From Sipunculus nudus (lineage: Eukaryota; Annelida; Sipuncula; Golfingiida; Sipunculidae), in assembly GCA_026874595.1 (NCBI GenBank), contig CM049315.1, positions 76,519,901-76,583,900 on the forward strand: DNA of 64,000 nt. The letters run 5' to 3'. The translations under genes were made by a program, and so were the position numbers. The notes below the pieces were generated by a model, which was not told where the DNA came from, searched no databases, and saw only the letters and a program-made list of their open reading frames with translations. Positions 53,158-64,000 of this stretch are shown piece by piece (within the stretch, counting starts at the first letter, position 1; each line of letters opens with the position of its first letter).

Positions 53158-54084
53158 TTGCCGCCGACCCCATATCGCACAGAGAGAAAGCAGCGAGATC
53201 CCGCTACATTTGACGGCAAAGGCACGGAGTGGACAGACTACAGAGTGCACTTTGAGACCATCGCCAGGATAAACGTGTGGGACGACGAAGAAAAGGCGAT
53301 GCATTTAGCAGCTAGTTTGAGAGGCGATGCACAACGACTTCTAGGTGACATGGCTGCCGACGACTTATGGAACTACGATCGTTTAGTGGCTAAAATTGAG
53401 AGAAAGTTCTGCCCCAGAGAGCGACAGGAGTCATATGAGTGCCAATTTATGGAGCGTCCAAGGGAGCTACACAAGTCACCTGCAGACTACAAACAAATTT
53501 TACAACGATTTGCCAGCCGAGCCTATCCTACATTCGCCACAGAAAATAGAGAAGGGCTGGTTATTAGCCAGTTCGTGAAGAACCTCGAACCAACGGATCT
53601 AAGGCGCCATGTTCGTTACAGTCGGCCAAATACGGTAGAACTGGCCGTCTCCTTAGTGGAAGAATACAAACAAAATGAGGGACTAGCAACAAAAAGGTGG
53701 ACTCCTAACAAACCGAAGGCAACCGTTTACTCAGCACAGGCCGATAAGCCAAATCGAGAAAAAGACGGCAAGCATGAAGATGACGTAAAACAGTTAACGG
53801 AGGCTGTCAAAAACGTACAACAGACACTGCAGAGGCTGCAACAAAACCAAATAGAAGTCAAGAACATACAAAAGACACTACAGAGAATTCAACAAGACCA
53901 AGTGGAAGCTGCGAGGCGACAATGGCAAGATCACCGGAATGCCGAATGTTATGAATGTCACCAAAGAGGTCACTTCAGATCCGAGTGCCCACGACGGACC
54001 AGAAGGGGTATCCGCAACGATACTTCACATTACCGGAGCCAGCGGCAACCAGAAGTACAAGAGAGGACCCAGACATCAAACTAG
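53158..54084 (+). CDS. Retrotransposon Gag core and nucleocapsid
   Basis: The frame is open from 53119; the first in-frame non-ATG start is at 53158. The segment FDGKGTEWTDYRVHFETIAR followed by AASLRGDAQRLLGDM is the capsid-like region of Ty3/gypsy Gag (retrotrans-gag domain). A Gln-rich coiled-coil-like stretch (VQQTLQRLQQNQIEVKN) follows. One CCHC zinc knuckle, CYECHQRGHFRSEC (53947-53988), would bind RNA. Gag would assemble particles in the cytoplasm. It overlaps pol by 130 bases in the -1 frame; no classic slippery heptamer is evident in the overlap. Confidence 0.85.
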   Translation: MPPTPYRTERKQRDPATFDGKGTEWTDYRVHFETIARINVWDDEEKAMHLAASLRGDAQRLLGDMAADDLWNYDRLVAKIERKFCPRERQESYECQFMERPRELHKSPADYKQILQRFASRAYPTFATENREGLVISQFVKNLEPTDLRRHVRYSRPNTVELAVSLVEEYKQNEGLATKRWTPNKPKATVYSAQADKPNREKDGKHEDDVKQLTEAVKNVQQTLQRLQQNQIEVKNIQKTLQRIQQDQVEAARRQWQDHRNAECYECHQRGHFRSECPRRTRRGIRNDTSHYRSQRQPEVQERTQTSN

Positions 54085-55853
54085 AAGGGGCTGGTTCTGT
54101 GGCCAAAGACCAGACCCCAAACGTAGCTGTGAGGCCAGATAAGATATTATTGCCTCCTTCACACCAGACACCAGAAAATTCCAGCCCATGTTGGTTTGTT
54201 AGTGTAGATGTTGCTGGAAAAATAGTAGAAATATTAGTAGATACTGGATCTCAGCACACCATTTTATCCAGTAATATCTGGGATGAACTTCAAGAGAGGC
54301 CTCCCTTGAAAGCGACGCCGGTGCGACTATATGCAGCCAATGACCAAGAAGTACTAGTATCCGGGACTGCAGATTTGAACCTGGACTTTGGAGATAGGGT
54401 ATACGACCAATCATGCTTAGTGTGCCCTCTGCAAAACCTGGACGGAATACTTGGCTTAGATTTCATGGTAGAGAAGAAAGTTATGTTGAACCTGTTCGCC
54501 GGCCAGCTTATATTGAGAGAGCAAACGATCAGCCTGCATCAAGGCACCCATCACCACGCAGAATATCGTGTAACAGAGACTACATTTGCGAGACCGATGA
54601 CTGAAGCCAGATGGTCCAGTCAGCGTGAAGGCATCCCCAGATCCACAACCTCACAGATCGAAAGAAGTTCAGAAACAGAGAATGAAGGTCAAGCAGTCGT
54701 AGATCCGGAGACACGCAAGATTGTTGAAACAGCAGCCTCACCCATTTGCCAGAATAAGAATGGTACGAGCATCACAAACGCAACTGTAGAAATACCAGAT
54801 CATTTAGCGACACTGTTTCAGAGAACTTCGCCCAATCTGTCCATGGAGCAACAAATAGAATTGAAGCGAATCTTAAATGACTATCAAGATTTGTTCCTAC
54901 ATCCACAAGGACCACTGGGTAAAACTGCAAGGACGACCCATAAGATCGACACAGGGAACAGTAGACCTATCAAACTACCACCCCGGAGACTTCCTAGGGC
55001 GCAAAGAGAAATAGTGACGAAAGAGATACAGAAGATGACGGCCGAGGGCATCATCGAGCCTAGCAGTAGTCCATGGGCTTCCCCGGTCGTCTTAGTAAGG
55101 AAAAAAGACGGTGATGTTCGCTTCTGTGTGGACTACCGACGCCTAAATGACATAACAAGGAAAGATGCTCACCCATTACCCCGAGTGGACGACAACCTGG
55201 GAGCTTTAGCCGGTGCTCAGTGGTTCTGTACGCTAGACTTAGCGAGCGGCTATTGGCAAGTTGCCATGAGTCAAGAAGACAAAGAGAAGACAGCGTTTGT
55301 CACTACGGATGGCTTGTACCACTTTAATGTCATGCCATTCGGTTTAAGCAACGCCCCAGCCACCTTTTCCAGACTGATGGAACTTGTACTAAGAGGTTTG
55401 ACATGGAGAAAGTGTTTAGTGTACCTGGATGATATAATTGTCTTCAGTCCAGATTTCAACACAACACTGCAAAATCTACAATGTGTATTCGACCGACTGA
55501 AAGACGCTGGCTTAGTACTGAAACCAAAGAAGTGTGACCTCTTCCGGAAGGAAATTTTATTTCTGGGACACATAGTGACCCAGAAAGGTGTGCAGTGCGA
55601 CCCAGAGAAAATCAAAGCAGTCCAAGCCTGGACGCAACCCGCAAACGTCAGACAGCTCCGAAGCTTTCTTAGATTAGCATCCTACTATAGAAAATTCATT
55701 CCGGATTTCGCCACCATCGCCGCACCATTGAATCGACTGCTACAGAAGGATGTTACATATTGCTGGACACAAGCCTGCGTCGAAGCATTTCAGAGGCTAA
55801 AGGGAAAATTAACCTCCTCGCCTGTCCTCGCATACCCTACTGTTACACTGTAA
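53955..55853 (+). pseudogene. Retrotransposon Pol: protease and reverse transcriptase, 3'-truncated
   Basis: 632 residues in the -1 frame relative to Gag. An aspartic protease lies at about 78-180, with the active motif VDTGSQ (DTG 96-98) and the flap-end motif GILGLDFM. Reverse transcriptase covers about 335-600: FCVDYRRLND, LDLASGYWQV with Asp428, PFGLSNAPATF and the catalytic YLDD (490-493). The GxLxLASYYRKFIPDF connection follows. The frame ends at SSPVLAYPTVTL, where the RNase H domain should begin; the last residues are coded by the LTR-end remnant and target duplication. RNase H and integrase are missing, so it is classed as broken. There is no internal stop up to that point. Confidence 0.9.
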
Positions 55854-55854
55854 A

Positions 55855-56150
55855 TAGTTTTGGCACATTGCCTGGATTGGAAGAAGTGCAGCCAGGTATA
55901 GGTCAAGAGTTCACTCAGTGCAGTAGCTGCATTCTATTTATAGGTTTGGCAGACTGCTCACTGCATCATATTTGGCACCAAAGTTCAGCCTGAATTTATT
56001 TATAGCTTTGGCAGACTGCCAACCTAGTCAGATTATGCAAAGGTCGGGTTCACTCAGTGCAGCTAGGTACAGGTCAAAAGTTCACTCAGTCTAGCCAGGT
56101 GCAGGTCAAGAGTTCACTCAGTGCAGTAGCTTGAGGCAGCAATTTGTCAC
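55855..56150 (+). repeat. Tandem repeats with 'gttcactcagtgcag' core
   Basis: The phrase 'ggtcaagagttcactcagtg' recurs about four times, with 'ggcagactgc' and 'tttatagctttggc'-like phrases between, in units of roughly 35-100 bp. It lies just outside the retrotransposon target duplication, so it is part of the host site. Confidence 0.55.
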
Positions 56151-56279
56151 AGGCCACTCGGGGGCAACTGCCTTACTCACCTAAGCCTTGTCAGCCCAGT
56201 GCATCAATATCTGGGGAAGTTTGATGTATTGGACTGATATTTTTATCTGTCTATGCGTCTTTGATGGTATTCTCATTTA

Positions 56280-56552
56280 CAAGACAGGAAGTGCCACCTA
56301 CATTGACTTTTGCAGTGTATGCGCCTGCTTATTTCTACAGAGAAATTGATACAGCAGCCTAAAATTTGGCATGTTTATACATATCGGGTAGCTTTATGGT
56401 GTACAAGACTGGTTGCGCCACCTACAATGATTTTTGCACAGTGTATGTCCCTGCTCATTTCACAGGAGGGGTTTGACATATCAGTCTGACATGGGGCATA
56501 TGTATATATCTCTTCGTTGTATATAAGACTGGTGGTGCAAGCTACAATCATT
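56280..56552 (+). repeat. Diverged fragment of Helitron-like family H1
   Basis: Contains degraded relatives of the H1 units ('gtgccacctacattgac', 'gttgcgccacctacaatg', 'gcacagtgtatgtccctg'). It lacks intact palindromes and ends directly against copy 3. Confidence 0.45.
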
Positions 56553-57505
56553 GTATCCACCAGAACAGAAAGCCTTCGCCGCATAGGTTTCCGGAGCACT
56601 CCTCAATAACCACTGGGCAGAATTTTTTAAAATTCAGAATTATGATCGGTCACATGTGAACTGCTGGGCCCTCATATTTGGTTGACCTCTGACCTTTCCT
56701 CTCTGCCCAGCATCCATTTGTGCATCTGTTTCCACACATAAACCCACATATCTCGGGAACCGTTTGACTGATCAGGCTAAAAAATTTGCACAAATGTAGC
56801 CCTTGGAAAGCTTTATAACATACACTAAAAATGATGGCGCCACCGGCAACCATTTATGCACAGCGTCCATCTGTTCATCTGCCTTGGGATAAAATCACTC
56901 ATATCTCAACAGTGGTTTGACTTATCCACCTGAAAATTTGCAGGTTTATTCATCCTGGACAGCTTTCTTGATTTTATGACAGGTGGCCCCACCTACATTC
57001 AGGTTTACGCTGCAGACATCCAAGCTCATATCTCAGAACCGTTTGACCGATTGGACCAAAATTTTGCATGTGTATAGATCTCACATAGCTCCTTATCATA
57101 CACAAACCAAGCTCATATCTCGGGAACCGTTTGACCGATTGGGCCAAAATTTTGCATATGTATAGATCTCATATAGTTCTTAATCATATACAAAATTGTT
57201 GGCGCCACCTGCCACCATTTTTGCACAGCGTCCTTCTATTTGTCTGCTGTGGGATAAAATAACTCATATACAAGTAGTGGTTTGACTTATCTGCCTAAAA
57301 TTTTGCATATATATACAACTTGGACAGCTTTCTGGATTTTGTGGTAGGTGGCGCAACCTACATACACTTCGGCTGAAGACATCCGTGCTGATATGCAACA
57401 CACCTCACTCTATTTCCCTTGCCACTCAATCCATACCTCGCTTCACCTGTCCCACTCTGATTTCGGCGGATACATGAAGTCGCTTGTCGACTACCCGTAT
57501 TCTAG
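56553..57505 (+). mobile_element. Helitron-like element, family H1, copy 3
   Basis: Starts TATCCACC (56553; family consensus TATCCGCC) and includes 'ggtttccggagcactcctc' and 'aacccacatatctcgggaac'. It holds two to three tandem units, then GGCGGATA, a hairpin AGTCG-CTTGT-CGACT and CCGTATTCTAG ending at 57505, followed by TT. Fewer units than copy 2 and several mutated palindromes (GGTGGCCCCACC). Confidence 0.7.
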
Positions 57506-58139
57506 TTTTAAAATGTCCTAGTCCAAAACTTGCCGGTCCGAAACATCCATTTTGCTGAAATCATAATACTAAGGTAGATATGCAGGACATAAGCTGATCA
57601 ATATAAAATTAAAATAATCCTCCATTCATACTCCCAAACTTTGCACAGGTTCGCATTAGGCCTGCAGGCCTTGTTATTTATTCCTTGTAGACTTTAAAAT
57701 GTTTAACTCTGAATGATTGCTGTAAGAAACACTATGAAAATGTTTCCTTTATAGACATAAAACACTTTTTTAAACAAATAGTCTATGCATTATTAATGTG
57801 AAATCTAAATTTAAGTGAACTGCCCTTTGCAGTGGCAGCTGGGCACAGTTTTGAGCAAGGTGACCTGGCCTTATTTGTGCTGAAAAAAAAAACACTACTG
57901 TTGATATGTAAACTTTTGGGTCATAAAGCTTTGGTATAATTTTTTTATTGGTTTGCGGGCTTGAAACATGTGGGACGGGGCAGGTTGAAAGAATCATAGT
58001 AACTGCGGGGCGGGTCGGGCTGAATTTATTTCTTTGATGGTGGGCTGTGGGCTGACAGTGCATGATGTGGGGTGGGTGCGGGCTCAATTTATGGCCCGCG
58101 CAGGGCTCTAGTGCCCACGCTTACATTGATACATGCTAC
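57506..58139. other. Intergenic DNA, no gene seen
   Basis: No recognisable coding sequence. A G-rich stretch at 57950-58105 has 'gggcgggtcgggctg'-like phrases. Confidence 0.4.
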
Positions 58140-58360
58140 AGCCCAGCCTGCACAGCTGAGTGTTCTTCGCTGGCGATCCTGGTTCGATTCCAGGCGTGGC
58201 TATGAGAGTGGGTTGTAGTTGCCCGTCCAATGTCGGTGGTTTTCTCTGGGTCCTCCGGTTTCCTACACTATTACGGATTACCGAGCACCAACACGTGAGC
58301 CATGGAGAGTGCCTCGTATTAGTTATTATAACTAGTTGTACAATCCATGTAAAATAAATA
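58140..58360 (+). mobile_element. tRNA-derived SINE
   Basis: An exact RNA polymerase III B box GGTTCGATTCC lies at 58181-58191, preceded by a tRNA-like region. It is followed by 'gtcggtggttttctctgggt' and 'cctccggtttcct', a core phrase found in several metazoan SINE families. The copy ends in an A+T-rich tail near 58360. Non-coding and non-autonomous. Confidence 0.65.
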
Positions 58361-58659
58361 GTTTATATTGATACATGATAGGCTTATCAATATAACAATT
58401 TATAGAAACAATCATCTGGTTATACTCTCCTTAACTGAATGTGCAATACCACAATATTAAAATAAACAACTCACAGTTCTCTGGTGACACTCATTATCTC
58501 CACAACTTACATCCACTTCTAATGAAGACGGCTACCTGATCTTATTGGTCCCTTAAACTGATTAGGATTTGATGCCATCTAGGTTTATTGCATGTTTTTT
58601 TTTCATGATTTCTTTATTGGCCGAGCATCATGACCAATGGCGAGACGGACAGTGAGTAT

Positions 58660-60130
58660 AAAGCTGTTAAAAGAAAAAGTATTTTCTGCCAAAATTCAAT
58701 GTAGCTTACAAACGGCATGTATTCAGACAGCTAAGGCAGACTGAGGATGAAGCTAAGGACTAATTCGTTTCTAGACTAAAGAAACAGTCGCTTAACAGTG
58801 ATTTCACGGACATTGATGAAAATATCAGGGACCAGGTTATAGATACATGCAGGTCAATGCCGCTCAGGAGAAAGCCCTTACAGAGAGGTACTGGTCTAAA
58901 TCTTAATAATTTGTTTGAAATGTTCAGAGCCCCAGAAGCTGTTGAGTTAAAGAACATTGAAAGTTAAACTGAACTAAAGTATGTGAATCATAATGAGTGC
59001 AAATTTGAGGTGAATCACGATGAGATCAAAGGTCAGACTAGCCGTAACCGAGACAGTTATGGATAAAGAAAGCCAAACTTGCCAAGAAAGACTGTCGCTA
59101 AGCCTGTTACAGATGTGACAGAGAAGAGCGCATTGTTAGGGACCAGAGTTTTTTTTCTGCAAGGTCAAGTACTTGTAATAAATGTCATTTAAAGGGACAC
59201 TTCGCTACAGTGTGTAAAACAAAACCCAGAACATCAAAGTCCCAAACTAATGACAGGAGAGAGAAACTTAGAGGTAGAAATACTTTACACTGAATATCAA
59301 ACTGAGGGGATTGTTGATAATGATACTGATAGCAAGTATGTTTTTTATCTGTTGACCAAAGCTGACAAGCTGGATAGTGGCTTGGGAAGTTTTGAGACCA
59401 AAATGTTGATTGATTCGGGTTCTACAGTTAATGTGGTGAGCCAAGACATATGGAGTCATTTGAAAAGATAAAGAATAAAGTGAATTTCACATAAAGCAAC
59501 TGAGAGATTATATCCATATGGTGCACCTAAGCCATTAGAGACACTTGGGAAAATTCTTGGCTCAGATTAAAGCTGGAAACCAATTACTTCTTGGTAAGGA
59601 GACTGCTGAAGAGTTGGATTGAATGTCAGTATGGTTAAGACACAAAACCAGGAGTCATTATTGACAGCAGAGGACAAGTCATTTCCAGAGAGTTTTGAGG
59701 ATATTGGAAAACCCAAGGATTAACAAAGTAAAATTAACCTGGATTCAAATGTAAACCTTTTGCACAAAGTCTTCAGTGCCATTTGGAATCGGGGAGAAAG
59801 AGAGATGAACTGCTGAAGTCGGCAGTGAAGGGACCGACGTCCTTGGTGAATGGAGTGGTAAAAGTACCCAAGAGGAATGGTGACGGCATCGACATTTGCA
59901 GGCGAACGTCGCAGTTTTCCATGAATGCCATCCAATACCAACAGTTGACAAAATACTTCAGAGGATGAATGGATGTACTGTGAAATTGGATCTAAAGAAT
60001 GGCTTTCATCAGTTAGAACTGGATGAAGATCGCGCGTGATCACCAATTTCTTATGTTACTTTGATTTTTTTCAGATACAAACGCCTACTTTTTGGCATCA
60101 GTAATCTTCGTAATAGCTCAGTTGATACCA
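58660..60130 (+). pseudogene. Decayed Ty3/gypsy retroelement of a second lineage (gag-protease-RT)
   Basis: Three regions in order, broken by stops and frameshifts. Gag: FRQLRQTEDEAKD, a stop, then FVSRLKKQ and IDENIRDQVIDTCRSMPLRR (58715-58875). Two zinc-knuckle-like motifs follow: CYRC at about 59104, and an intact CNKCHLKGHFATVC at 59174-59215. The protease has MLIDSGSTVNVVSQDIW (about 59404-59455, DSG in place of DTG). The reverse transcriptase remnant includes HECHPIPTVDKILQRMNG, VKLDLKNGFHQLELDED, a stop, then FRYKRLLFGISN (to about 60110). YLDD and everything beyond are missing. The two-knuckle Gag and DSG protease differ from the element at 51583, so it is not a copy of it. Confidence 0.75.
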
Positions 60131-62322
60131 GCATATCTCTCACCAGGTACATAAAAAGCTAGGATCAATAACTGATGTGTATAAAGTATCCTGGACTACT
60201 GGGTATAAGATTTTTTTAAATTAACAGTTCATGCCAATAATAGTCGAAAAAGGAAGCGATGTTGTGTTCCAACTGCCGGTCGTCGCTTGACTTGTTTGTA
60301 TTTGCGCCACCTAGGGGTAGCGTGAATATTGCAGGAAGGGTTCAAGGGTATCAGCAAAGAGTGTGATATGATCATATTACACTCTTGGTACAAGTTTAAC
60401 CGTCTGGAGAATAATCAGCATGGCGGTCTGTTTGATTTTATTCCACCCTCCGCCAGAGGTCGTTTCTACACAAAACAAATCACTTCCTTGTAGGGACGGG
60501 ACGGCCGGGACTACTTGTGTCAACTGTCTATAACTTTAAAATCAAAAGTTGTTACATTTCACATGCGTATGCTTACAAAATATTACTTATAACATTAAAA
60601 TCCTTACCACAAAAACACCCATGTTTTTTGTAATTTGCCTTGAAACAATTTCAATCCAACATATTTGAACGGACCACATTACCCTCTTCACCACACGTTT
60701 ATCTATGCGGCTAGTGTATGTGGATGCCATGGTGCATTGTAGGGCTCAGACCGTGACGCCCCTAGACAGCAAAGTCGTACTCTTGTGAGTCTGTTCAGTG
60801 TGATACATGTTTAAACCCGCGTACTGCTAAATCTTGCATGACTGTGTGGGAGAAATACGAAAATGCCCCAATCACTACCACATGAGATTAGTGTCAAGTA
60901 ATAACTTAAAAACTGATCAGCAGATTTTCCTTATGCTTAGCACATGCATTGATATGAATCATTGGATGAAACCTATTCAGACTGGGGTCCTGACTTTCAA
61001 GACGACGTTTATCTTGGATAATTCCATATTTTGTGAAAATCTGATGATACATTACATTTCTCAAGAATGGGTGAATGGATTGTTATGAAATTCAGAATGA
61101 TGTAAGTTCAAGGATAGTTAGTTCATAGCCTTGAAAGCATGTTTATCTTAAATATCAAAGGATAATCATGAACCTCTTTATTTATTTTTTTCTCTCAAGT
61201 TCGGTTCACCTATTGTTTCAGACAAATTCTTGGAGAAGTTCCAACACTGCATGGTGACTTTTACCTTTAACTGCAATTTCATGACCCCTATGTGTTTTGA
61301 AGTACTGACAAAACCTTCCATCTTATAGAAACTCCTTATATGATAATATGGGAAGAAACCTGTTGATATATCGAGTTCACTTCATCAAAGGTAAAAGTCA
61401 TAGGGTCCTGTTCATCTTAGAAAGAATTTTTATTCATAAAATGTCAATTTTTTTATCCCAAACTTTCCATCTTTCATGTTTGGAGAATATTACTTATATT
61501 GAGGTTACAAGGTCATAGGACTCTGCTATAGATACATTTGAAACCAAAATTTTCTCCCAAACCTTCCATCGTCGGCTCGCCTACCAGTAGGGAAAGTACC
61601 CTATTGATTTTAGGTGTCATGGGTCACATGACCCACATATTGAAAAGCTGATAAAAAAACTCCTTATAGTAAAAAATAGCTGAGTGGCGATACCCATGGG
61701 TTCTTAGTTATTAAATTGTTTCACTTGTAGTATACAGCCATTTAGCAATAATATTGTATCCCCAGACAATGTTGGGGAAACCATATGGTTTTAGCACAGT
61801 CCCACTGTCATCACCAACACTGCTGCCGCAATAAAATCTTGTGAGCAAATAATAACTAGAGATATATGTTTCACGGACCTTTATCAAACTTTACATGTGC
61901 ATAAAAAAGGGATTTGAGGATAAAGCCTATTTAAGTTAGGCCATGACCTTTACTTGGAGAGTGACCTTGCCTTAAATAGGTCAATTTTTTTTTAATGAAA
62001 ATCCCACTAAATCTTAAATATCTCAAGAAATCTTATATGGATTGGTTCAAAATAATTTTGACCAAAGATCTTGGATAGCTTTGTATTTTGCCATTTTACA
62101 GTAGTGCGAGCTTAGTCAGTATAAAAAAAAATATTAGACAGATTTCTTTCATATTAAGCACATGCAATGGGTTATAGAATGAACTCAATTTAAAATAATT
62201 TTGGGCCATGACCTTCAATTTGAGTGACCTTGACGCTGAATATTTCGAAATGTTGTAAAAATCAAACAAATACATTATATTTCTCAAGTGGGTGGATGTA
62301 TTTTCTGTAAAACAAAATGAAA
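60131..62322. other. Intergenic DNA, no gene seen
   Basis: A somewhat G+C-richer patch at 60240-60820 has no recognisable gene. 61100-62300 is A+T rich with phrases such as 'gaccttgacgctgaatat' and 'caaggtcatagg' that read like old interspersed repeats, without definable ends. Confidence 0.4.
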
Positions 62323-64000
62323 CTAGAATACGGGTAGTCGACAAGCAACTACGTGTATCCGCCTAAATCAGAGTGGAACGGGTGAAGTGAGGCATGGATT
62401 AAGTGGCAAGGGGAAATAGAGTGAAGTGTTGCATATTAGCATGGATGTCTGCAGCCAAATTGTGTATGAAGGTTGCCCCCCCCCTACCACAAAATCCAGA
62501 AAGCCTTCCCAGTTGTATACATATGCAAAAGTTAAGGCAGATAAGTCAAACCACTACATGTATATGAGTGATTTTAGCCCGTGGCAGACAATCAGATGGA
62601 CGCTGAGCAAAAATGGTTGCAGGTGACAGCACCAGTTTTGGGTATGATAAAGAGCTATGTGAGAACTATACACATGCAAAACTTTGGCCCAATCGGTCAA
62701 ACGGTTCCCAAGATATAAGCTTGGATGTCTGCTGCATAAACTAGAATGCAGGTGGCTCCACCTGTCATAAAATCAAGAGAGCTGTCGGGGATGTATAAAC
62801 CTGCAAAATTTTAGCCAGATATGTCAAACCACTGACGAGATATGAGTGATTTTATCCCATGGCAGACAAACAGACAGGAGCTGTGCAAAAATGGCTGTAG
62901 GTGGCGCCACCAGTTTTGTGTATGTTATAAAGCTCTCCAAGGGCTACATTTGTGCAAAAAATTTTTCCTGATCGGTCAAACGGTTCCCGAGATATGAGCT
63001 TGGAGGTCTGCAGCGTAAACGTGAATGTAGGTGGCGCCACCTGTCATAAAATCAGAAAAGCTATCCATGATGTATACGCATGCCGAATTTCAGGTGAATT
63101 AGTCAAGTCACTGCAGAGATATGAGTGATTTTAACCCAAGGCAGACAAACAGATGGACACTGTGCAAACATGGTTGCCGATGGCGCCACCATTTTTTGTG
63201 TATGTTATAAAGCTCTCCAAGGGCTACATTTGTGCAAAAAAATTTTCCTGATCGGTCAAACGGTTCCCGAAATATGAGCTTGGATGTCTGCAGCGTAAAC
63301 GTGAATTTAGGTGGCGCCACCTGTCACAAAATCAGAAAAGCTATCCAGGATGTATACGCATGCCAAATTTCAGGTGAATTAGTCAAGTCACTGCAGAGAT
63401 ATGATTGATTTTAACCCAAGGCAGACGAACAGATGGACACTGTGCAAACATGGTTGCAGGTGGCGCCACCATTTTTGTGTATGTTATAAAGCTCTCCAAG
63501 GGCTACATTTGTGCAAAAAAAATTTCCTGATCGGTCAAACGGTTCCCGAGATATGAGCTTGGATGTCTGCAGCGTAAACGTTAATGTAGGTGGCGCCACC
63601 TGTCACAAAATCAAAAAAGCTATCCAGGATGTATACGCATGCCAAATTTCAGGTGAATTAGTCAAGTCACTGCAGAGATATGAGTGATTTTAACCCAAGG
63701 CAGACGAACAGATGGACACTGTGCAAACATGGTTGCAGGTGGCGCCACCATTTTTTGTGTATGTTATAAAGCTCTCCAAGGGCTACATTTGTGCAAAAAA
63801 ATTTTCCTGATCCGTCAAACGGTTCCCGAGATATGTGGGTTTATGTGTGGAAACACACGCACAAACGAAAGCAGGGCGCAGAGGAAAGGTCAGAGGTCAA
63901 AACAAAATCGGGGCGCAGCAGTTCACATGTGACCCGAACATAATCCCGGGTTTCGTAAAATTCCGCCCAGCGGTTACGGAGGAGTTCTCCGGAAACCTAC
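62323..64000 (-). mobile_element. Helitron-like element, family H1, copy 4, cut by the window end
   Basis: In inverted orientation: CTAG at 62323-62326, then the inverse of the hairpin (CTACCCGT... as ACGGGTAGTCGACAAGC), TATCCGCC at 62357-62364, then units with GGTGGCGCCACC palindromes at about 62900, 63031, 63313, 63461, 63590 and 63740. The inverted 5' region (inverse of 'tccggagaactcctccgtaa') is reached at 63975-63997. The outermost 5' terminus lies just beyond the window. Best-preserved units together with copy 2. Confidence 0.75.

Larger units (their letters stand above)
51583..55847 (+). mobile_element. Ty3/gypsy LTR retrotransposon with 3' deletion
   Basis: Left to right: 5' LTR (51583-52175), primer binding site (52182-52199), gag (52387-54084) and pol with protease and reverse transcriptase (53955-55853). 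The 3' side stops inside the RNase H region. Its last 12 bases CCTACTGTTACA (55836-55847) equal the last 12 bases of the 5' LTR, and CTGT occurs just outside both ends (51579-51582, 55848-55851), as expected for a 4-bp target duplication. RNase H, integrase and the rest of the 3' LTR are absent, so the copy cannot be autonomous. The base composition of gag-pol is clearly more G+C rich than the surroundings. Confidence 0.85.

Noticed and set aside
58160-58357. 65-codon frame in the 58.2-kb region
   Set aside because: Lies inside the tRNA-derived SINE.

Overview
The window is animal genomic DNA, about two thirds A+T, with small exons, GT-AG introns and dense layers of transposable elements. The two cellular genes have invertebrate-style proteins. 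The repeat set (Helitron-like elements ending in a hairpin plus CTAG, Harbinger-type inverted-repeat elements, a tRNA-derived SINE, short-LTR and Ty3-type elements) looks most like a mollusc, probably a bivalve. The mollusc assignment is inference from repeat style, not from a database match.

Two conserved genes lie head to head in the middle. RPL21 (60S ribosomal protein eL21) is on the minus strand: four coding exons between 14995 and 21113, plus a probable non-coding 5' exon with a pyrimidine-rich start at 22619-22643. Two of its introns each hold a near-identical H/ACA-type snoRNA in the sense direction, so the gene appears to be a snoRNA host. The ubiquitin hydrolase USP12/USP46 is on the plus strand: eight securely placed coding exons (28386-40222), complete catalytic and zinc-finger residues, and a probable first exon that ends in the start codon at 24197-24199. 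Its introns hold many transposons. Just after its stop codon is a recent 285-bp tandem duplication that copies a poly(A) signal.

Region by region: 1-371 is probably the 3' end of a short-LTR retrotransposon. 400-14650 is layered repeats: Helitron-like, Harbinger-type, nested inverted-repeat elements and a diverged 2.2-kb tandem duplication. 14950-22650 is RPL21, with a 2.1-kb Harbinger-type element in its last intron. 24190-40960 is USP12/46. 40960-51580 is mostly unique A+T-rich DNA with no gene I can recognise. 51583-55847 is a deleted Ty3/gypsy retrotransposon with 5' LTR, primer binding site, gag, protease and reverse transcriptase; RNase H, integrase and nearly all of the 3' LTR are missing. 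55850-60130 holds tandem repeats, a Helitron-like copy, a SINE and a decayed second Ty3-type element. The window ends inside another Helitron-like element (62323-64000).

The observations most worth following are the duplicated intronic snoRNA, the LTR whose two ends are 107-bp inverted copies of each other and include a primer-binding-site-like segment, and the Helitron-like family built from repeats carrying the palindrome GGTGGCGCCACC.
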